In this document: positions 1-8,089 of the stretch, piece after piece
Layout of the letters: the number at the start of each line of letters is the position of its first letter
Position numbering within the stretch: the first letter of the stretch is position 1
Assembly (NCBI GenBank): GCA_024692715.1
Contig: JAILMH010000068.1
Span: 1 to 64,000 of the forward strand
Reading direction: 5' to 3'
From: Lachnospiraceae bacterium
GTDB taxonomy: Bacteria; Bacillota; Clostridia; Lachnospirales; Lachnospiraceae
Length of the DNA: 64,000 nt
Notes under the pieces: generated by a model
What the model saw: only the letters and a program-made list of their open reading frames with translations
Databases searched by the model: none
What the model was told of the DNA's origin: nothing
Program-made: the position numbers and the translations under genes

Positions 1-2
1 AT

Positions 3-683
3 TTATTTTGAAGTTACTATATAACTACTGAGCGCCGCTGCAACATTCGATGCAGGCATAGACTGAAGCCATACCTTACCTGGTCCTGTTACGACTGTAT
101 TAAAGATACCTTCGCCGCCAAAGAGTACATTCTTTACCCCCTTTACCGACTGAATGTCCATCTGACAGCTTCCTGACATTCCGGCGAGATGTCCTGTATC
201 TATCACTATCTGCTCTCCTGCAGAAAGCTCATACTCGACCACATGTCCATCAAATTCAGCAAAACAGAGTCCATTTCCCGAAACCCTCTGCATGATGAAT
301 CCTTCACCTCCAAAGAATCCTGTTCCGATCTTTTTACGAAATTCAACTGCAAGCTCTACGCCCTTTGAGCTTGCAAGAAAGGCCGTCTTCTGAAGAATGA
401 TCGGCGTGCCCGGTGTTATTTCAAAAGCTTTGATAGATCCCGGAAACTTTGATGCACATGCTATCATTCCCGGTGCGCCTTCAGCAGTGTAAATATTCTG
501 AAACATTGACTCACCGGAAAAAGCTCTCCCTATCATTTTTCCGACTCCGCCGTTGGAAGTGGTCTCCATCTTAAGATTCGGCGACATCCACGCCATTCCA
601 CCGCCTTCAGTAACAACACTTTCGCCTGCGTCCAGATTAATGGTAACTACAGGCAGATTTCCTCCGGTAATTTCATAATTCAT
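3..683 (-). CDS. AIM24/TIGR00266 family protein
   Basis: This 226-residue protein belongs to the AIM24 (TIGR00266) family of glycine-rich, all-beta proteins, whose biochemical role in bacteria is not settled. Visible family features are an early ESVVTEGGGMAWM stretch, repeated Gly-Gly turns (FFGGEGFIMQ and VLFGGEGIFN) and a closing GPGKVWLQSMP motif. There is no signal peptide or membrane segment. I chose the second of two nearby ATGs because a GGGGG ribosome binding site lies 8 bases ahead of it, whereas the first ATG is only 2 bases away. The stop codon is at the very edge of the window, so the gene is complete. It is 43 bases downstream of a MATE gene on the same strand and could be co-transcribed with it. 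Confidence 0.85.
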   Translation of the reverse strand: MNYEITGGNLPVVTINLDAGESVVTEGGGMAWMSPNLKMETTSNGGVGKMIGRAFSGESMFQNIYTAEGAPGMIACASKFPGSIKAFEITPGTPIILQKTAFLASSKGVELAVEFRKKIGTGFFGGEGFIMQRVSGNGLCFAEFDGHVVEYELSAGEQIVIDTGHLAGMSGSCQMDIQSVKGVKNVLFGGEGIFNTVVTGPGKVWLQSMPASNVAAALSSYIVTSK

Positions 684-725
684 AAACATATCCCCCTTTA
701 TATACCCAACAAATTCATTATAATT

Positions 726-2087
726 TTAATCCTTTTTCTCAGTTTTCTCAATTCTTTTTTTCACGTCTTTCAAACACCAGAAAAATGCTGCCGTCGAGAA
801 TATCCCCGCTGTAAGCCATGCAGCCGGATCGCAGGCAACTGCAAGAAAATAGCTCTTTACCTGCATTGAAATAAATGCCACACCACACCTTGCCACAAAT
901 TCAACAATACCGCAGCCCAGTACTACAAGAGCATATCCACAGCCCTCAATGCTGCTTCTGAATATAAAGATAAGGCTCAAAGGTATATAAAATGTAAGGC
1001 TCACATATGCATATGTCCTGGCCCATGGCATAAGCTCTTCTATTGCTGTATTTCCTGAGAAAAACAGCGAAACCATATTCGGAAGAAGGACGATAAAAAG
1101 TCCTCCTGCTATCAGTGAATATATGACCTCGACCTGAACAGCTCTCTTTACGCCGATACGAAGTCTTTCAATATTGCCCTTTCCATAGTTCTGACCGCAG
1201 TAAGTAGCCATCGTCTGTCCCATGGATACCATTCCCTGTGTCAGAAGATTGGAAACCTTTGAGGCCGCTGTAAAAGCCGCTACAGCTGTAGATCCGAATA
1301 TATTTATAGCAGTCTGCATTATCATTGTTCCGGAAGCTGTTATCGCAAACTGAAGTGCCATTGGTATTCCCATCCGCATCTGGTTTAAGGCCACCGGTGC
1401 ATCGATCTTCCACTGATCCTTTTCCGGAACGAGTATTCTTACCTTTGCAAAAATATAGATAATACAAAGTACTGCCGATATCCCCTGGGACATGACTGTA
1501 GCGAGAGCTGCTCCGGCAACCCCCATTTTTACATTTATTATCAGGAAAAGATCCAATACAATATTAAGTATTGCCGAAAATACGAGGAAGAAAAGCGGTG
1601 CCTGGCTGTTTCCGACAGCTCTTAAATAAGCCGAGAACAGGTTATAAAATATACATGCCGCAATTCCATTACAGATCATTCCAAGATAGCTTCTCGCGTC
1701 TGCTGCAATGTCTGACGGGGTGTTCATCATCGTCAGAAGCTGATCTATCGCCATATTTGAGCCTATAGTTATCACCAACGCTATCAGTACAGTAAGTATA
1801 GTTCCTGTCGCTATGGTCTGCTTTACACCTTTTTCATCTCCGGCTCCAAAGCGCTGACTCGTAAGTATCGCAAATCCCGATGTTATGCCTATAGAAAATC
1901 CCATGAGCAAAAACATTACCGTACCCGTCGAACCAACTGCCGCAAGTGCTTTTTCGCCTACAAAGCGACCTACGATGACTGTATCCGCCATATTATAAAA
2001 CTGTTGGAACATATTTCCAATAAACAAAGGAATCGTAAATTTAAGGAGCTGTGAAAGCACAGGTCCTTTTGTCATATCTTGCTGCAT
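726..2087 (-). CDS. MATE family multidrug/Na+ antiporter
   Basis: This is a 453-residue integral membrane exporter of the MATE family (MatE domain twice, about 12 helices), which extrudes organic cations or drugs in exchange for Na+ or H+. The N-terminal half shows the family's typical IPLFIGNMFQQFYNMADTVIVGRFVG start, with the FxQxxNxxDxxxVGRxxG pattern seen in clostridial MATE proteins. Length is normal for the family. The start ATG has an AGGAGAG site just ahead. It follows another MATE gene by 26 bases, so the two probably form an operon. The substrate cannot be read from the sequence. Confidence 0.9.
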   Translation of the reverse strand: MQQDMTKGPVLSQLLKFTIPLFIGNMFQQFYNMADTVIVGRFVGEKALAAVGSTGTVMFLLMGFSIGITSGFAILTSQRFGAGDEKGVKQTIATGTILTVLIALVITIGSNMAIDQLLTMMNTPSDIAADARSYLGMICNGIAACIFYNLFSAYLRAVGNSQAPLFFLVFSAILNIVLDLFLIINVKMGVAGAALATVMSQGISAVLCIIYIFAKVRILVPEKDQWKIDAPVALNQMRMGIPMALQFAITASGTMIMQTAINIFGSTAVAAFTAASKVSNLLTQGMVSMGQTMATYCGQNYGKGNIERLRIGVKRAVQVEVIYSLIAGGLFIVLLPNMVSLFFSGNTAIEELMPWARTYAYVSLTFYIPLSLIFIFRSSIEGCGYALVVLGCGIVEFVARCGVAFISMQVKSYFLAVACDPAAWLTAGIFSTAAFFWCLKDVKKRIEKTEKKD

Positions 2088-2113
2088 AACTCTCTCCTAT
2101 TTTTCTTAAACCC

Positions 2114-3487
2114 TTAAATTGATGCCGATCTTTCTGACTGCGTAAGGTCTTTCACCCATTTATATTTCCGAAAATGATGAATTACCCATGGTATCTTACC
2201 CACTTCATCAAGGCATGTACATGCATATACCAGAAGCGGAGACCAGTGAAAAACAAACGCTCCGCAGAAGGCAAGTGGAATAGCGATGCACCACATCATT
2301 ACCGCCAGTGAATACATATCAAATATCGTATCCCCTCCTGCACCGAAGATACCGTTTATTACTACAGTATTTACACATCTCCCGATCATATAGACCGCCA
2401 TTATCACCATCATTATGACAAGGTATTTCTTTGCCTTATCTGTCAATATCATGAACTTTACAACTGCCGGTGTGACCGCAAGTACCATAACAGTTGAAAG
2501 GATTCCTATCATAAATGACATCACCGCAAGTCTTTGGCCATAGTTCTTACCGCGCTCAAGATTTCCGGCTCCAAGCTCATTTCCAACTATTATGCCGCCT
2601 GCAGCAGCTATGCCGTTGCACATACAGCAGATCAGATCTCTTACAACAGCTGCAATTGAATTAGCCGCAGCCGCATCTCCACCCATATGCCCGATAATAG
2701 CCGTATATGACGTGAATCCAACGCCCCAAAAAAGGCTCGCTCCCAGAAGCGGCAGCGAACATTTTCTGAAATCCTTCGCCAAAATCTTATCACACTTTAT
2801 CAGTGAAGCAATGGACGGATGAATATATCCCTTTTCAAATGATGAGCCCATTGCCCAGACAAGCTCAACTATCCTCGCGATAAGCGTTGCCACAGCCGTA
2901 CCTCTCGCCCCCAGTGCAGGTGTGCCAAGAAGCCCGAAAATAAACACCGCATTGAGCACGATATTCAACACTACAGTTACAGCGCTGATCAGCGCTGTAC
3001 GACCGGCATGCTCTGTCACCTTCATAATAGCGAGATAGCATTGGGATACTCCCGTGAGCAGATATGATATACCCGCAATCCGCAAATATCCTGCACCTAT
3101 ATTTATCAAGTTTTCTTCATTCGTGAAAAGGCACATGAGTTCTGATGGGAAAAAACAGCATGCGATAAAGAAAATAAATGACACAAGACCACAAGCTCGT
3201 ATACTCATGCCAAATATATCCTTCACAGTCTTTTTATCGCCTTTTCCCCAATACTGTGCTCCAAGAATGGTAATTCCACCTGTGATCGAAGAAATCACCA
3301 TATTTTGTATGAACTGCACCTGCGCGGCAAGTGAAACCGCTGCCATAGAATCCTGTTCAACACGCCCCAGCATTACTGCATCTCCGGCAGCTACTGATGC
3401 GAGCATAAGACTCTGCAGCGCTATAGGCAGCGCAAGCTGCATGAGCTTTTTATTAAAAGCTCTGTCCCCGAATACACCTTTGACCAT
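2114..3487 (-). CDS. MATE family efflux transporter
   Basis: This is a second MATE exporter of 457 residues with two six-helix halves. The N-terminus reads KKLMQLALPIALQ, then an AGDAVMLGRVEQDSMAAVSLA region and QYWGKGDKK, all typical of the MATE fold. I chose the ATG at 3487 because GGAGAGG lies 6 bases ahead. The in-frame TTG five codons upstream would overlap that ribosome binding site. It differs clearly from its downstream neighbour, so it is not a recent tandem duplicate. The two genes lie 26 bases apart and are likely co-transcribed. Substrate unknown. Confidence 0.9.
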   Translation of the reverse strand: MVKGVFGDRAFNKKLMQLALPIALQSLMLASVAAGDAVMLGRVEQDSMAAVSLAAQVQFIQNMVISSITGGITILGAQYWGKGDKKTVKDIFGMSIRACGLVSFIFFIACCFFPSELMCLFTNEENLINIGAGYLRIAGISYLLTGVSQCYLAIMKVTEHAGRTALISAVTVVLNIVLNAVFIFGLLGTPALGARGTAVATLIARIVELVWAMGSSFEKGYIHPSIASLIKCDKILAKDFRKCSLPLLGASLFWGVGFTSYTAIIGHMGGDAAAANSIAAVVRDLICCMCNGIAAAGGIIVGNELGAGNLERGKNYGQRLAVMSFMIGILSTVMVLAVTPAVVKFMILTDKAKKYLVIMMVIMAVYMIGRCVNTVVINGIFGAGGDTIFDMYSLAVMMWCIAIPLAFCGAFVFHWSPLLVYACTCLDEVGKIPWVIHHFRKYKWVKDLTQSERSASI

Positions 3488-3529
3488 AAAATCCCTCTCC
3501 AACTAAACAACATCAAGTTAATGCATAAC

Positions 3530-3560
3530 AAAAAAGACCATTGTTAAAACAATAGTCTTT
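3530..3560 (-). terminator. Rho-independent terminator of the tRNA operon
   Basis: A 12-pair hairpin (arms AAGACTATTGTT and AACAATGGTCTT, with one G-U pair) is followed on the minus strand by a run of T. It lies directly downstream of tRNA-Phe and ends the six-tRNA transcript. Confidence 0.85.
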
Positions 3561-3566
3561 GAATCG

Positions 3567-3639
<73 letters not shown>

Positions 3640-3662
3640 ATTCAACTTTATTTAGCTGAAAC

Positions 3663-3744
3663 TGGGTGGTGATGGATTCGAACCATCGAAGCAAGTTGCA
3701 GCAGATTTACAGTCTGTCCCCTTTGGCCACTCGGGAAACCACCC
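3663..3744 (-). tRNA. tRNA-Tyr (GTA)
   Basis: A class II tRNA of 82 bases with acceptor GGGTGGT paired to ATCACCC-type sequence, a long variable arm, anticodon GTA in an ACTGTAAAT loop and discriminator A. CCA is not encoded. Confidence 0.96.
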
Positions 3745-3775
3745 GCAAAACTTTTCTATATATTTTATAGAAAAG

Positions 3776-3848
3776 AGCCGATGAACGGACTCGAACCGTT
3801 AACCTGCTGATTACAAATCAGCTGCTCTGCCAATTGAGCCACATCGGC
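3776..3848 (-). tRNA. tRNA-Thr (TGT)
   Basis: A 73-base cloverleaf with a perfect acceptor GCCGATG/CATCGGC, T-arm AACGG-TTCGAGT-CCGTT and anticodon TGT in loop TTTGTAA. The discriminator is T, which is less usual than A. CCA is not encoded. Confidence 0.96.
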
Positions 3849-3861
3849 TTATTTAGTTAAG

Positions 3862-3934
3862 TGGGACCTACAGGGCTCGAACCTGTGACCCTCTGCTTGT
3901 AAGGCAGATGCTCTCCCAGCTGAGCTAAGATCCC
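3862..3934 (-). tRNA. tRNA-Val (TAC)
   Basis: A 73-base cloverleaf with acceptor GGGATCT/AGGTCCC (one G-U), T-arm ACAGG-TTCGAGC-CCTGT, anticodon TAC in loop CTTACAA and discriminator A. Confidence 0.96.
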
Positions 3935-3940
3935 ACAGAA

Positions 3941-4014
3941 CGACCCAGGACGGACTTGAACCGACGACCTCCGCCGTGACAGGGCGGCGCTCTAACCAAC
4001 TGAGCCACTGGGCC
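3941..4014 (-). tRNA. tRNA-Asp (GTC)
   Basis: A 74-base cloverleaf with acceptor GGCCCAG/CTGGGTC, anticodon GTC in loop CTGTCAC and discriminator G, the identity base expected for Asp. The T-stem as read has one T-T mismatch. Only six bases separate it from tRNA-Val, so processing must be tight. Confidence 0.95.
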
Positions 4015-4035
4015 TTATTTAGTTTTTACACTAAG

Positions 4036-4107
4036 CTCCCCGAGTAGGGCTCGAACCTACAACCCCTCGGTTAACAGCCGAGTGCTCTACCATTGAGCTA
4101 TCGAGGA
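4036..4107 (-). tRNA. tRNA-Asn (GTT)
   Basis: A 72-base cloverleaf with acceptor TCCTCGA/TCGGGGA, T-arm GTAGG-TTCGAGC-CCTAC, anticodon GTT in loop CTGTTAA and discriminator G. It is the first gene of the cluster. Confidence 0.96.
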
Positions 4108-4149
4108 TTATCTTTTGTCGCTTGCGTGTTTCTCGCGGCGACAAAAAGA

Positions 4150-4178
4150 AATATACCACACCCAAATATTCCTGTCAA
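4150..4178 (-). promoter_or_regulatory. Promoter of the six-tRNA operon
   Basis: A consensus TTGACA (4178-4173), 17-base spacer and TATATT (4155-4150) on the minus strand put transcription start near 4143, about 36 bases before tRNA-Asn. A GTCGC/GCGAC inverted repeat (4113-4146) falls in the short leader. The rest of 4179-4325 is AT-rich and holds no gene or strong terminator that I can see. Confidence 0.85.
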
Positions 4179-4325
4179 CAAAAAATCAAAAAATTTGTCT
4201 CAAAATATATACATTTTAACATTTGAACAATTGATTCTTTATTTTATCTTTGTTTTTTGTACACATTTACCATGACTTTTTTCATGTTTTTTATTTTTAC
4301 AAAAGAAATTATTTATAATATTTTT

Positions 4326-5429
4326 TCATCTGCATTGTTTTGCCGCCATGATAGCCTCTACCTGATCTCTTTTTTCATATAAAACACAACCGCCCTGATG
4401 ATCATCTGCAAGTATATCTCCCGATCTGAGAGCTACAAAAAGATCAGAATTTATTGCCTCTTTAAGCGAATGTTCGCGGATATTAATATCTGAATACGGC
4501 GAAAACGGACACGGTTCTGCCCCACCGTGGGAATTAATATGGAAAAATCCTCTTCCGGCTGCTATGCATCCGCCAGAGCTCTTTTCATCCCCGGGGAATG
4601 AAACAAATACCATTTCAGGATGTTCTTCTCTAAGCCTGCTTATTTCATCTGATAAATACCCTCTTTCTTTTTCACCCGGTGCAAGGTATTTACCTTCTTC
4701 AGTTACCGGAACAAACTCAACATATATCACAGCTTTACAGCCTCTCTCTGAGAGACTTTTGATAAAGCTTTCAGAAGACACTTCCTTTACATTCTCAGTC
4801 GTTACCGTGACAGATGCACCAAAAATAAGGCCTCTTTTCTTAAATTCATCCATATTTTTAATAAGGATGTCATAGATTCCATTGCCTCTTCTGTTATCAG
4901 TCGCATTTCTTTCACCTTCAATACTCATGATCGGGATAAGATTACGTGACCTGTCAAAAAGCTCGAAATATTTGTCATCTATAAATGTACCATTTGTAAA
5001 TATCGGAAAAAGAATATCACTGTGTTTTCCGGCCGCCTCGATGACATCACGCCTTATCATAGGTTCACCGCCGGCAAGAAGTATAAAGCTCACACCAAGA
5101 TCCCCTGCTTCAGAAAAGAACCTGTTCCATTCATCTCCTGAAAGCTGCATCACAGGCTCGGAATCAACTGTCGCATGATTACATCTTGAATAGCAGCCTT
5201 CACAGTGAAGATTACACTTACTCGTTATACTGGCGATCAAAAACGGCGGTACATGGTCTCCTGCCTTCTTAAGCTCAGCTCTCTTTTTTGATGCTGCTTT
5301 ACTTGCCGCAGCAAATTTCAGCATAAATGCACTCTCTTTCGGGTTCTTAAGCGTTGCCTTGATCGCATCAGCCACAACTCTTTCAACACCACCTGTCATG
5401 TATTTCTGTATATCAAATTCCTTATCCAT
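4326..5429 (-). CDS. Radical SAM protein, substrate unknown
   Basis: This 367-residue protein has the radical-SAM CNLHCEGC (CxxxCxxC) cluster-binding motif after an N-terminal helical extension, followed by LLAGGEPM, the GGE motif that binds SAM. C-terminal cysteines (SGGC, EPCPFSPYSD, GGCVLY) suggest a twitch/SPASM-like auxiliary region. The longest frame would begin inside the upstream flavodoxin gene. I prefer the ATG at 5429, which has AGGAG 10 bases ahead and lies 16 bases after the flavodoxin stop. The substrate is unknown and no peptide precursor is visible beside it. The adjacent flavodoxin could supply the electrons that reduce its cluster (inference). Confidence 0.85.
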   Translation of the reverse strand: MDKEFDIQKYMTGGVERVVADAIKATLKNPKESAFMLKFAAASKAASKKRAELKKAGDHVPPFLIASITSKCNLHCEGCYSRCNHATVDSEPVMQLSGDEWNRFFSEAGDLGVSFILLAGGEPMIRRDVIEAAGKHSDILFPIFTNGTFIDDKYFELFDRSRNLIPIMSIEGERNATDNRRGNGIYDILIKNMDEFKKRGLIFGASVTVTTENVKEVSSESFIKSLSERGCKAVIYVEFVPVTEEGKYLAPGEKERGYLSDEISRLREEHPEMVFVSFPGDEKSSGGCIAAGRGFFHINSHGGAEPCPFSPYSDINIREHSLKEAINSDLFVALRSGDILADDHQGGCVLYEKRDQVEAIMAAKQCR

Positions 5430-5445
5430 AGGTCTCATTCTCCTG

Positions 5446-5856
5446 TTATTTACAAATATTTTTTGCGAATTTACATACCGCTGCCAGATCAGCCGCATTA
5501 GGGTGTCCTGCATGAAGCGCCGTAAAACTTCCCCTGCAGTGAAATTCTTTATCTGAGAGCTTTATCCCTAAATCTCCTGTCAGTTTTTTCATCTGTTCAT
5601 AGGTTGACTCTATCAGCGCGGCTGTACTTACATTTACAAGCTCACCTATTTTATCTGAATTTTCCCTAAGGAATTGCTTTACATGCTTGTCAACCCCTGC
5701 CCAATATACTGAATTAGCCAAAAACATGATATCAACGTTACCATTTACCGGCTCATCGATACTTTTCGACGTAACACCCAGTTCTTTTGCTATCGCATCC
5801 GCAAGTTTCTTACTGTTTCCTGTCTGTGTATAATATCTTACCTCTATATTGTTCAT
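5446..5856 (-). CDS. Short flavodoxin-like protein
   Basis: This 136-residue protein resembles flavodoxins. The N-terminus has beta strand 1 and the FMN phosphate loop TQTGNSKKLA (T/SxTGNT-type), then NSVYWAGVD around the second flavin loop. Flavodoxins carry electrons to radical-SAM enzymes and other redox partners. I use the ATG at 5856 because GGAGGAC lies just ahead. The longer frame reaches back into the kinase gene with no ribosome binding site. It has its own predicted regulated promoter in the 61-base gap after the kinase gene and is translated just before the radical-SAM gene, so the two probably work together. Confidence 0.8.
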   Translation of the reverse strand: MNNIEVRYYTQTGNSKKLADAIAKELGVTSKSIDEPVNGNVDIMFLANSVYWAGVDKHVKQFLRENSDKIGELVNVSTAALIESTYEQMKKLTGDLGIKLSDKEFHCRGSFTALHAGHPNAADLAAVCKFAKNICK

Positions 5857-5885
5857 TCGCCGTCCTCCATATTTTTTCTGGTGGA

Positions 5886-5917
5886 AACATATCACACCAG
5901 TATGACCTGAACATGAC
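5886..5917 (-). promoter_or_regulatory. Direct-repeat operator plus -10 before flavodoxin
   Basis: On the minus strand, GTCAT-N6-GTCAT (5917-5902; half-sites 11 bases apart) is followed exactly 10 bases later by TATGTT (5891-5886). The same arrangement occurs upstream of the response regulator. An 11-base half-site period is typical of OmpR/PhoB-family regulators. The site abuts the kinase stop codon and lies 45 bases before the flavodoxin start. Confidence 0.7.
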
Positions 5918-6964
5918 TTATTTTTCATAAACTTTAATTATCATTTTTGTGCCGCTGCTTCCATCGCTGACGCACTCAATTTCCCCGTTTATAAGCTCCA
6001 GTATCCTTTTAACTATAGAAAGCCCAAGGCCGTTTCCCTCGCCTTTATGGGACTCTTCGCACTGATAAAATGCATCAAATATATGCTTTTGTTTTTCCAA
6101 AGGGATTCCGATGCCCTCATCTTCCACAGCCACGAATATCCCCTTTTCAATGTTTTCTCCAAAAACATGGATTCTCTTCCCTGTTCCGGAATATTTCACT
6201 GCATTATCTATTATATTTATCCACACCTGGTTCAAAAGATCCGGGTCGGTTTTTATCTGCATTGGAGCAAGATCCACATCAAATTCGATCTCCCTTCCGC
6301 TATATTTCTCTGAAACCACTATTATTGATCTCCTGATCTGCTCATCAACCCGTACATCTTCATGTTTTGTGACCATCGCCTGATTTTCAAGCCTGGACAT
6401 CTTAAGCATATTCTCGCAAAGATTAGAGGCTCTCTTCGATTCATCATAGATCATCAAAAGGTACTCCTTCTCTTCCTCCTCAGAAAGATCATCTTCTAAA
6501 AGCATTTCTGCAAACCCCATCATTGAAGAAACCGGCGTTTTCATCTCATGGGATACATTACTCACAAAATCTTTCCGCATATGATCCATGCCGGACAATT
6601 CCTCCGCCATCAGATTAATATTCGCCTCAAGTTCATCAAGTTCGTGCATATATTCTGCGTTTTTCACTCTATTTGCTCCGCGGTCTACTCTTACATCAAA
6701 ATCCCCTTTTGATATTTTCTGCACAACCTTTCCCATTTCTTCCAAAGGTCTTACAAAATATACGCTTCCAAGGTACAACGCAGCTCCTCCTATTACCATG
6801 GTAAGGCTGCACACTGCCAGACATATCATTACCATAAGTTTCAGACTGATCTCGCCATGATAAAAGAGCACTGTAGGTATCAGTACGAGCGCAGAAGAAA
6901 CAAGGCACGAGAGACAAAGCGTTATGATAGCGCCTATAGAAAAATAAGTTCTAAGACTTATCAT
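5918..6964 (-). CDS. Two-component sensor histidine kinase, short-loop type
   Basis: This is a roughly 348-residue membrane histidine kinase. Two transmembrane helices near the N-terminus are separated by only about ten residues, a pattern of intramembrane-sensing kinases that respond to cell-envelope stress rather than a soluble ligand. A HAMP linker, the HisKA box VSHEMKTPVSSM with its phospho-accepting His, and an HATPase domain (NIIDNAVKYS, GIGIP, GNGLGLSIV) follow. I chose the ATG at 6964 (AAGGG 6 bases ahead), 10 bases after the response-regulator stop. The longer start would overlap that gene. Partner: the response regulator immediately upstream. Confidence 0.9.
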   Translation of the reverse strand: MISLRTYFSIGAIITLCLSCLVSSALVLIPTVLFYHGEISLKLMVMICLAVCSLTMVIGGAALYLGSVYFVRPLEEMGKVVQKISKGDFDVRVDRGANRVKNAEYMHELDELEANINLMAEELSGMDHMRKDFVSNVSHEMKTPVSSMMGFAEMLLEDDLSEEEEKEYLLMIYDESKRASNLCENMLKMSRLENQAMVTKHEDVRVDEQIRRSIIVVSEKYSGREIEFDVDLAPMQIKTDPDLLNQVWINIIDNAVKYSGTGKRIHVFGENIEKGIFVAVEDEGIGIPLEKQKHIFDAFYQCEESHKGEGNGLGLSIVKRILELINGEIECVSDGSSGTKMIIKVYEK

Positions 6965-6974
6965 GTATTTCCCT

Positions 6975-7670
6975 TTAGTTTTTTCCATATTCCTTCTCCG
7001 TTTTCAAAATCGCCTTATATCCCAGTCCCCGAACTGTCTCTATATCAAAGCTACTTACCGCACTTATCTTTTTTCTTATCTTCTTAATATGCGCATCCAC
7101 ATTTCTTTCATCTGATTCTGTATCAGCTCCCCATATTTCTTCCAGCAGCTCCGTCCTCGTAAAAATTTTTCCGGGATTATTCAAAAGCTTAAACAGCAAA
7201 TAGAATTCCTTAGGCGGTAGTTCATATGTTTCATTCTTAACAGTCATTGTAAGAGCCTTATAATCAAGCTCTGTATCACCTATAGTGATCTTTTTCTCAT
7301 TTTCAAGCTGTGCCCGCCTTAAAAGCGCTCGTATCCTGAGCACCATTTCTTTTAAGTTTATAGGCTTTATCATATAATCATCAGTTCCAACATAAAATGC
7401 CTTTTCCATATCCTCGATCTGATCCTTTGCAGTGATTATAAGGATCGGAAGGAAATAGCTCGTCGTCCTCAAAAGCTTTATAAGCTCATATCCGTTCATT
7501 TTAGGCATCATTATGTCTGTCACTATCAGATCTATATGCTCACGATCCATAACATCTATTGCTTCTTCGCCATCATACGCAGAAAATGTAATATACTCTT
7601 CACGTTTTAATTTCGAGCAAATCATTTTATTCAAGGATCTATCATCCTCAACCACAAGTATTCTAAACAT
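6975..7670 (-). CDS. OmpR/PhoB-family response regulator
   Basis: This 231-residue regulator has an N-terminal receiver domain (VVEDDRSL acidic pocket, LIVTDIMMPKMNG with the phospho-accepting Asp, and a conserved Lys in TAKD) and a C-terminal winged-helix DNA-binding domain (ELPPKEFYLLFKLL ... RTELLEEIWG ... VDAHIKKIRKKI ... VRGLGYK). The start has CTGGAGGTGG ahead. It is the first gene of a regulator-kinase-flavodoxin-radical SAM cluster. The direct-repeat site in its own promoter implies autoregulation, and the matching site ahead of the flavodoxin identifies a likely target. Confidence 0.95.
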   Translation of the reverse strand: MFRILVVEDDRSLNKMICSKLKREEYITFSAYDGEEAIDVMDREHIDLIVTDIMMPKMNGYELIKLLRTTSYFLPILIITAKDQIEDMEKAFYVGTDDYMIKPINLKEMVLRIRALLRRAQLENEKKITIGDTELDYKALTMTVKNETYELPPKEFYLLFKLLNNPGKIFTRTELLEEIWGADTESDERNVDAHIKKIRKKISAVSSFDIETVRGLGYKAILKTEKEYGKN

Positions 7671-7690
7671 GATCCACCTCCAGTGCAGCC

Positions 7691-7722
7691 AGCATATAAC
7701 ATCTTCATGACCTGAATATGAC
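7691..7722 (-). promoter_or_regulatory. Direct-repeat operator plus -10 before response regulator
   Basis: GTCAT-N6-GTCAT (7722-7707, minus strand) is followed 10 bases later by TATGCT (7696-7691). It matches the site at 5886-5917 in sequence (15 of 16 bases) and in spacing to the -10, so the regulator probably activates by overlapping the -35 position. Confidence 0.7.
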
Positions 7723-7753
7723 TTTTCACCACTATATATCTCGTCTATTTCAA

Positions 7754-7790
7754 TAAAAACAAAAGACCCACGGCATTATTCCGCGAGTCT
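7754..7790 (-). terminator. Second (backup) terminator after tRNA-Leu
   Basis: A 10-pair hairpin (AGACTCGCGG/CCGTGGGTCT with two G-U pairs) is followed by a T-rich tract on the minus strand. It lies downstream of the stronger terminator at 7813-7849, giving a tandem arrangement that shields the regulator gene from read-through. Confidence 0.6.
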
Positions 7791-7812
7791 GATAAAATTA
7801 TTTTATTGCAAC

Positions 7813-7849
7813 AAAAAACTGTGAAAATGAAATCATTCATTTTCACAGT
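7813..7849 (-). terminator. Rho-independent terminator of tRNA-Leu
   Basis: A perfect 14-pair hairpin (arms ACTGTGAAAATGAA and TTCATTTTCACAGT, 4-base loop) is followed by six T on the minus strand, 16 bases after tRNA-Leu. Confidence 0.9.
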
Positions 7850-7865
7850 CTTCTAAAATTTCGAA

Positions 7866-7949
7866 TGCAGGAAAAGGGACTTGAACCCTCATGAGATTGC
7901 TCCCACAGGCACCTGAAGCCTGCGCGTCTGCCAATTCCGCCATTCCTGC
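7866..7949 (-). tRNA. tRNA-Leu (CAG)
   Basis: A class II tRNA of 84 bases with acceptor GCAGGAA/TTCCTGC, anticodon CAG in loop TTCAGGT, a long variable arm typical of Leu and discriminator A. It is a single-gene transcript with its own promoter and terminator. Confidence 0.95.
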
Positions 7950-7985
7950 ATATTTAATTTCGCAACTAACGTCGCAACAAAATAT

Positions 7986-8014
7986 ATTATACTTATTTGC
8001 ACTACCAATGTCAA
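7986..8014 (-). promoter_or_regulatory. Promoter of tRNA-Leu
   Basis: Consensus TTGACA (8014-8009), 17 bases and TATAAT (7991-7986) lie about 37 bases upstream of the mature tRNA-Leu 5' end. Confidence 0.88.
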
Positions 8015-8038
8015 TATATTTGTTTATATTTTTTTAAG

Positions 8039-8072
8039 AAAAAAAGAAGATCAGGAACATATCCTGACCTTC
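8039..8072 (-). terminator. Terminator of infC-rpmI-rplT
   Basis: An 11-pair hairpin (GAAGGTCAGGA/TCCTGATCTTC, one G-U) with a tail of seven T on the minus strand lies 18 bases after the rplT stop. Confidence 0.9.
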
Positions 8073-8089
8073 TCATTAAATTCTTATAT

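Noticed and set aside
5430-5513. Longer N-terminus of the radical-SAM gene overlapping the flavodoxin gene by 68 bases
   Set aside because: The extension lies in the flavodoxin coding region and has no ribosome binding site. The ATG at 5429 has AGGAG at 10 bases.
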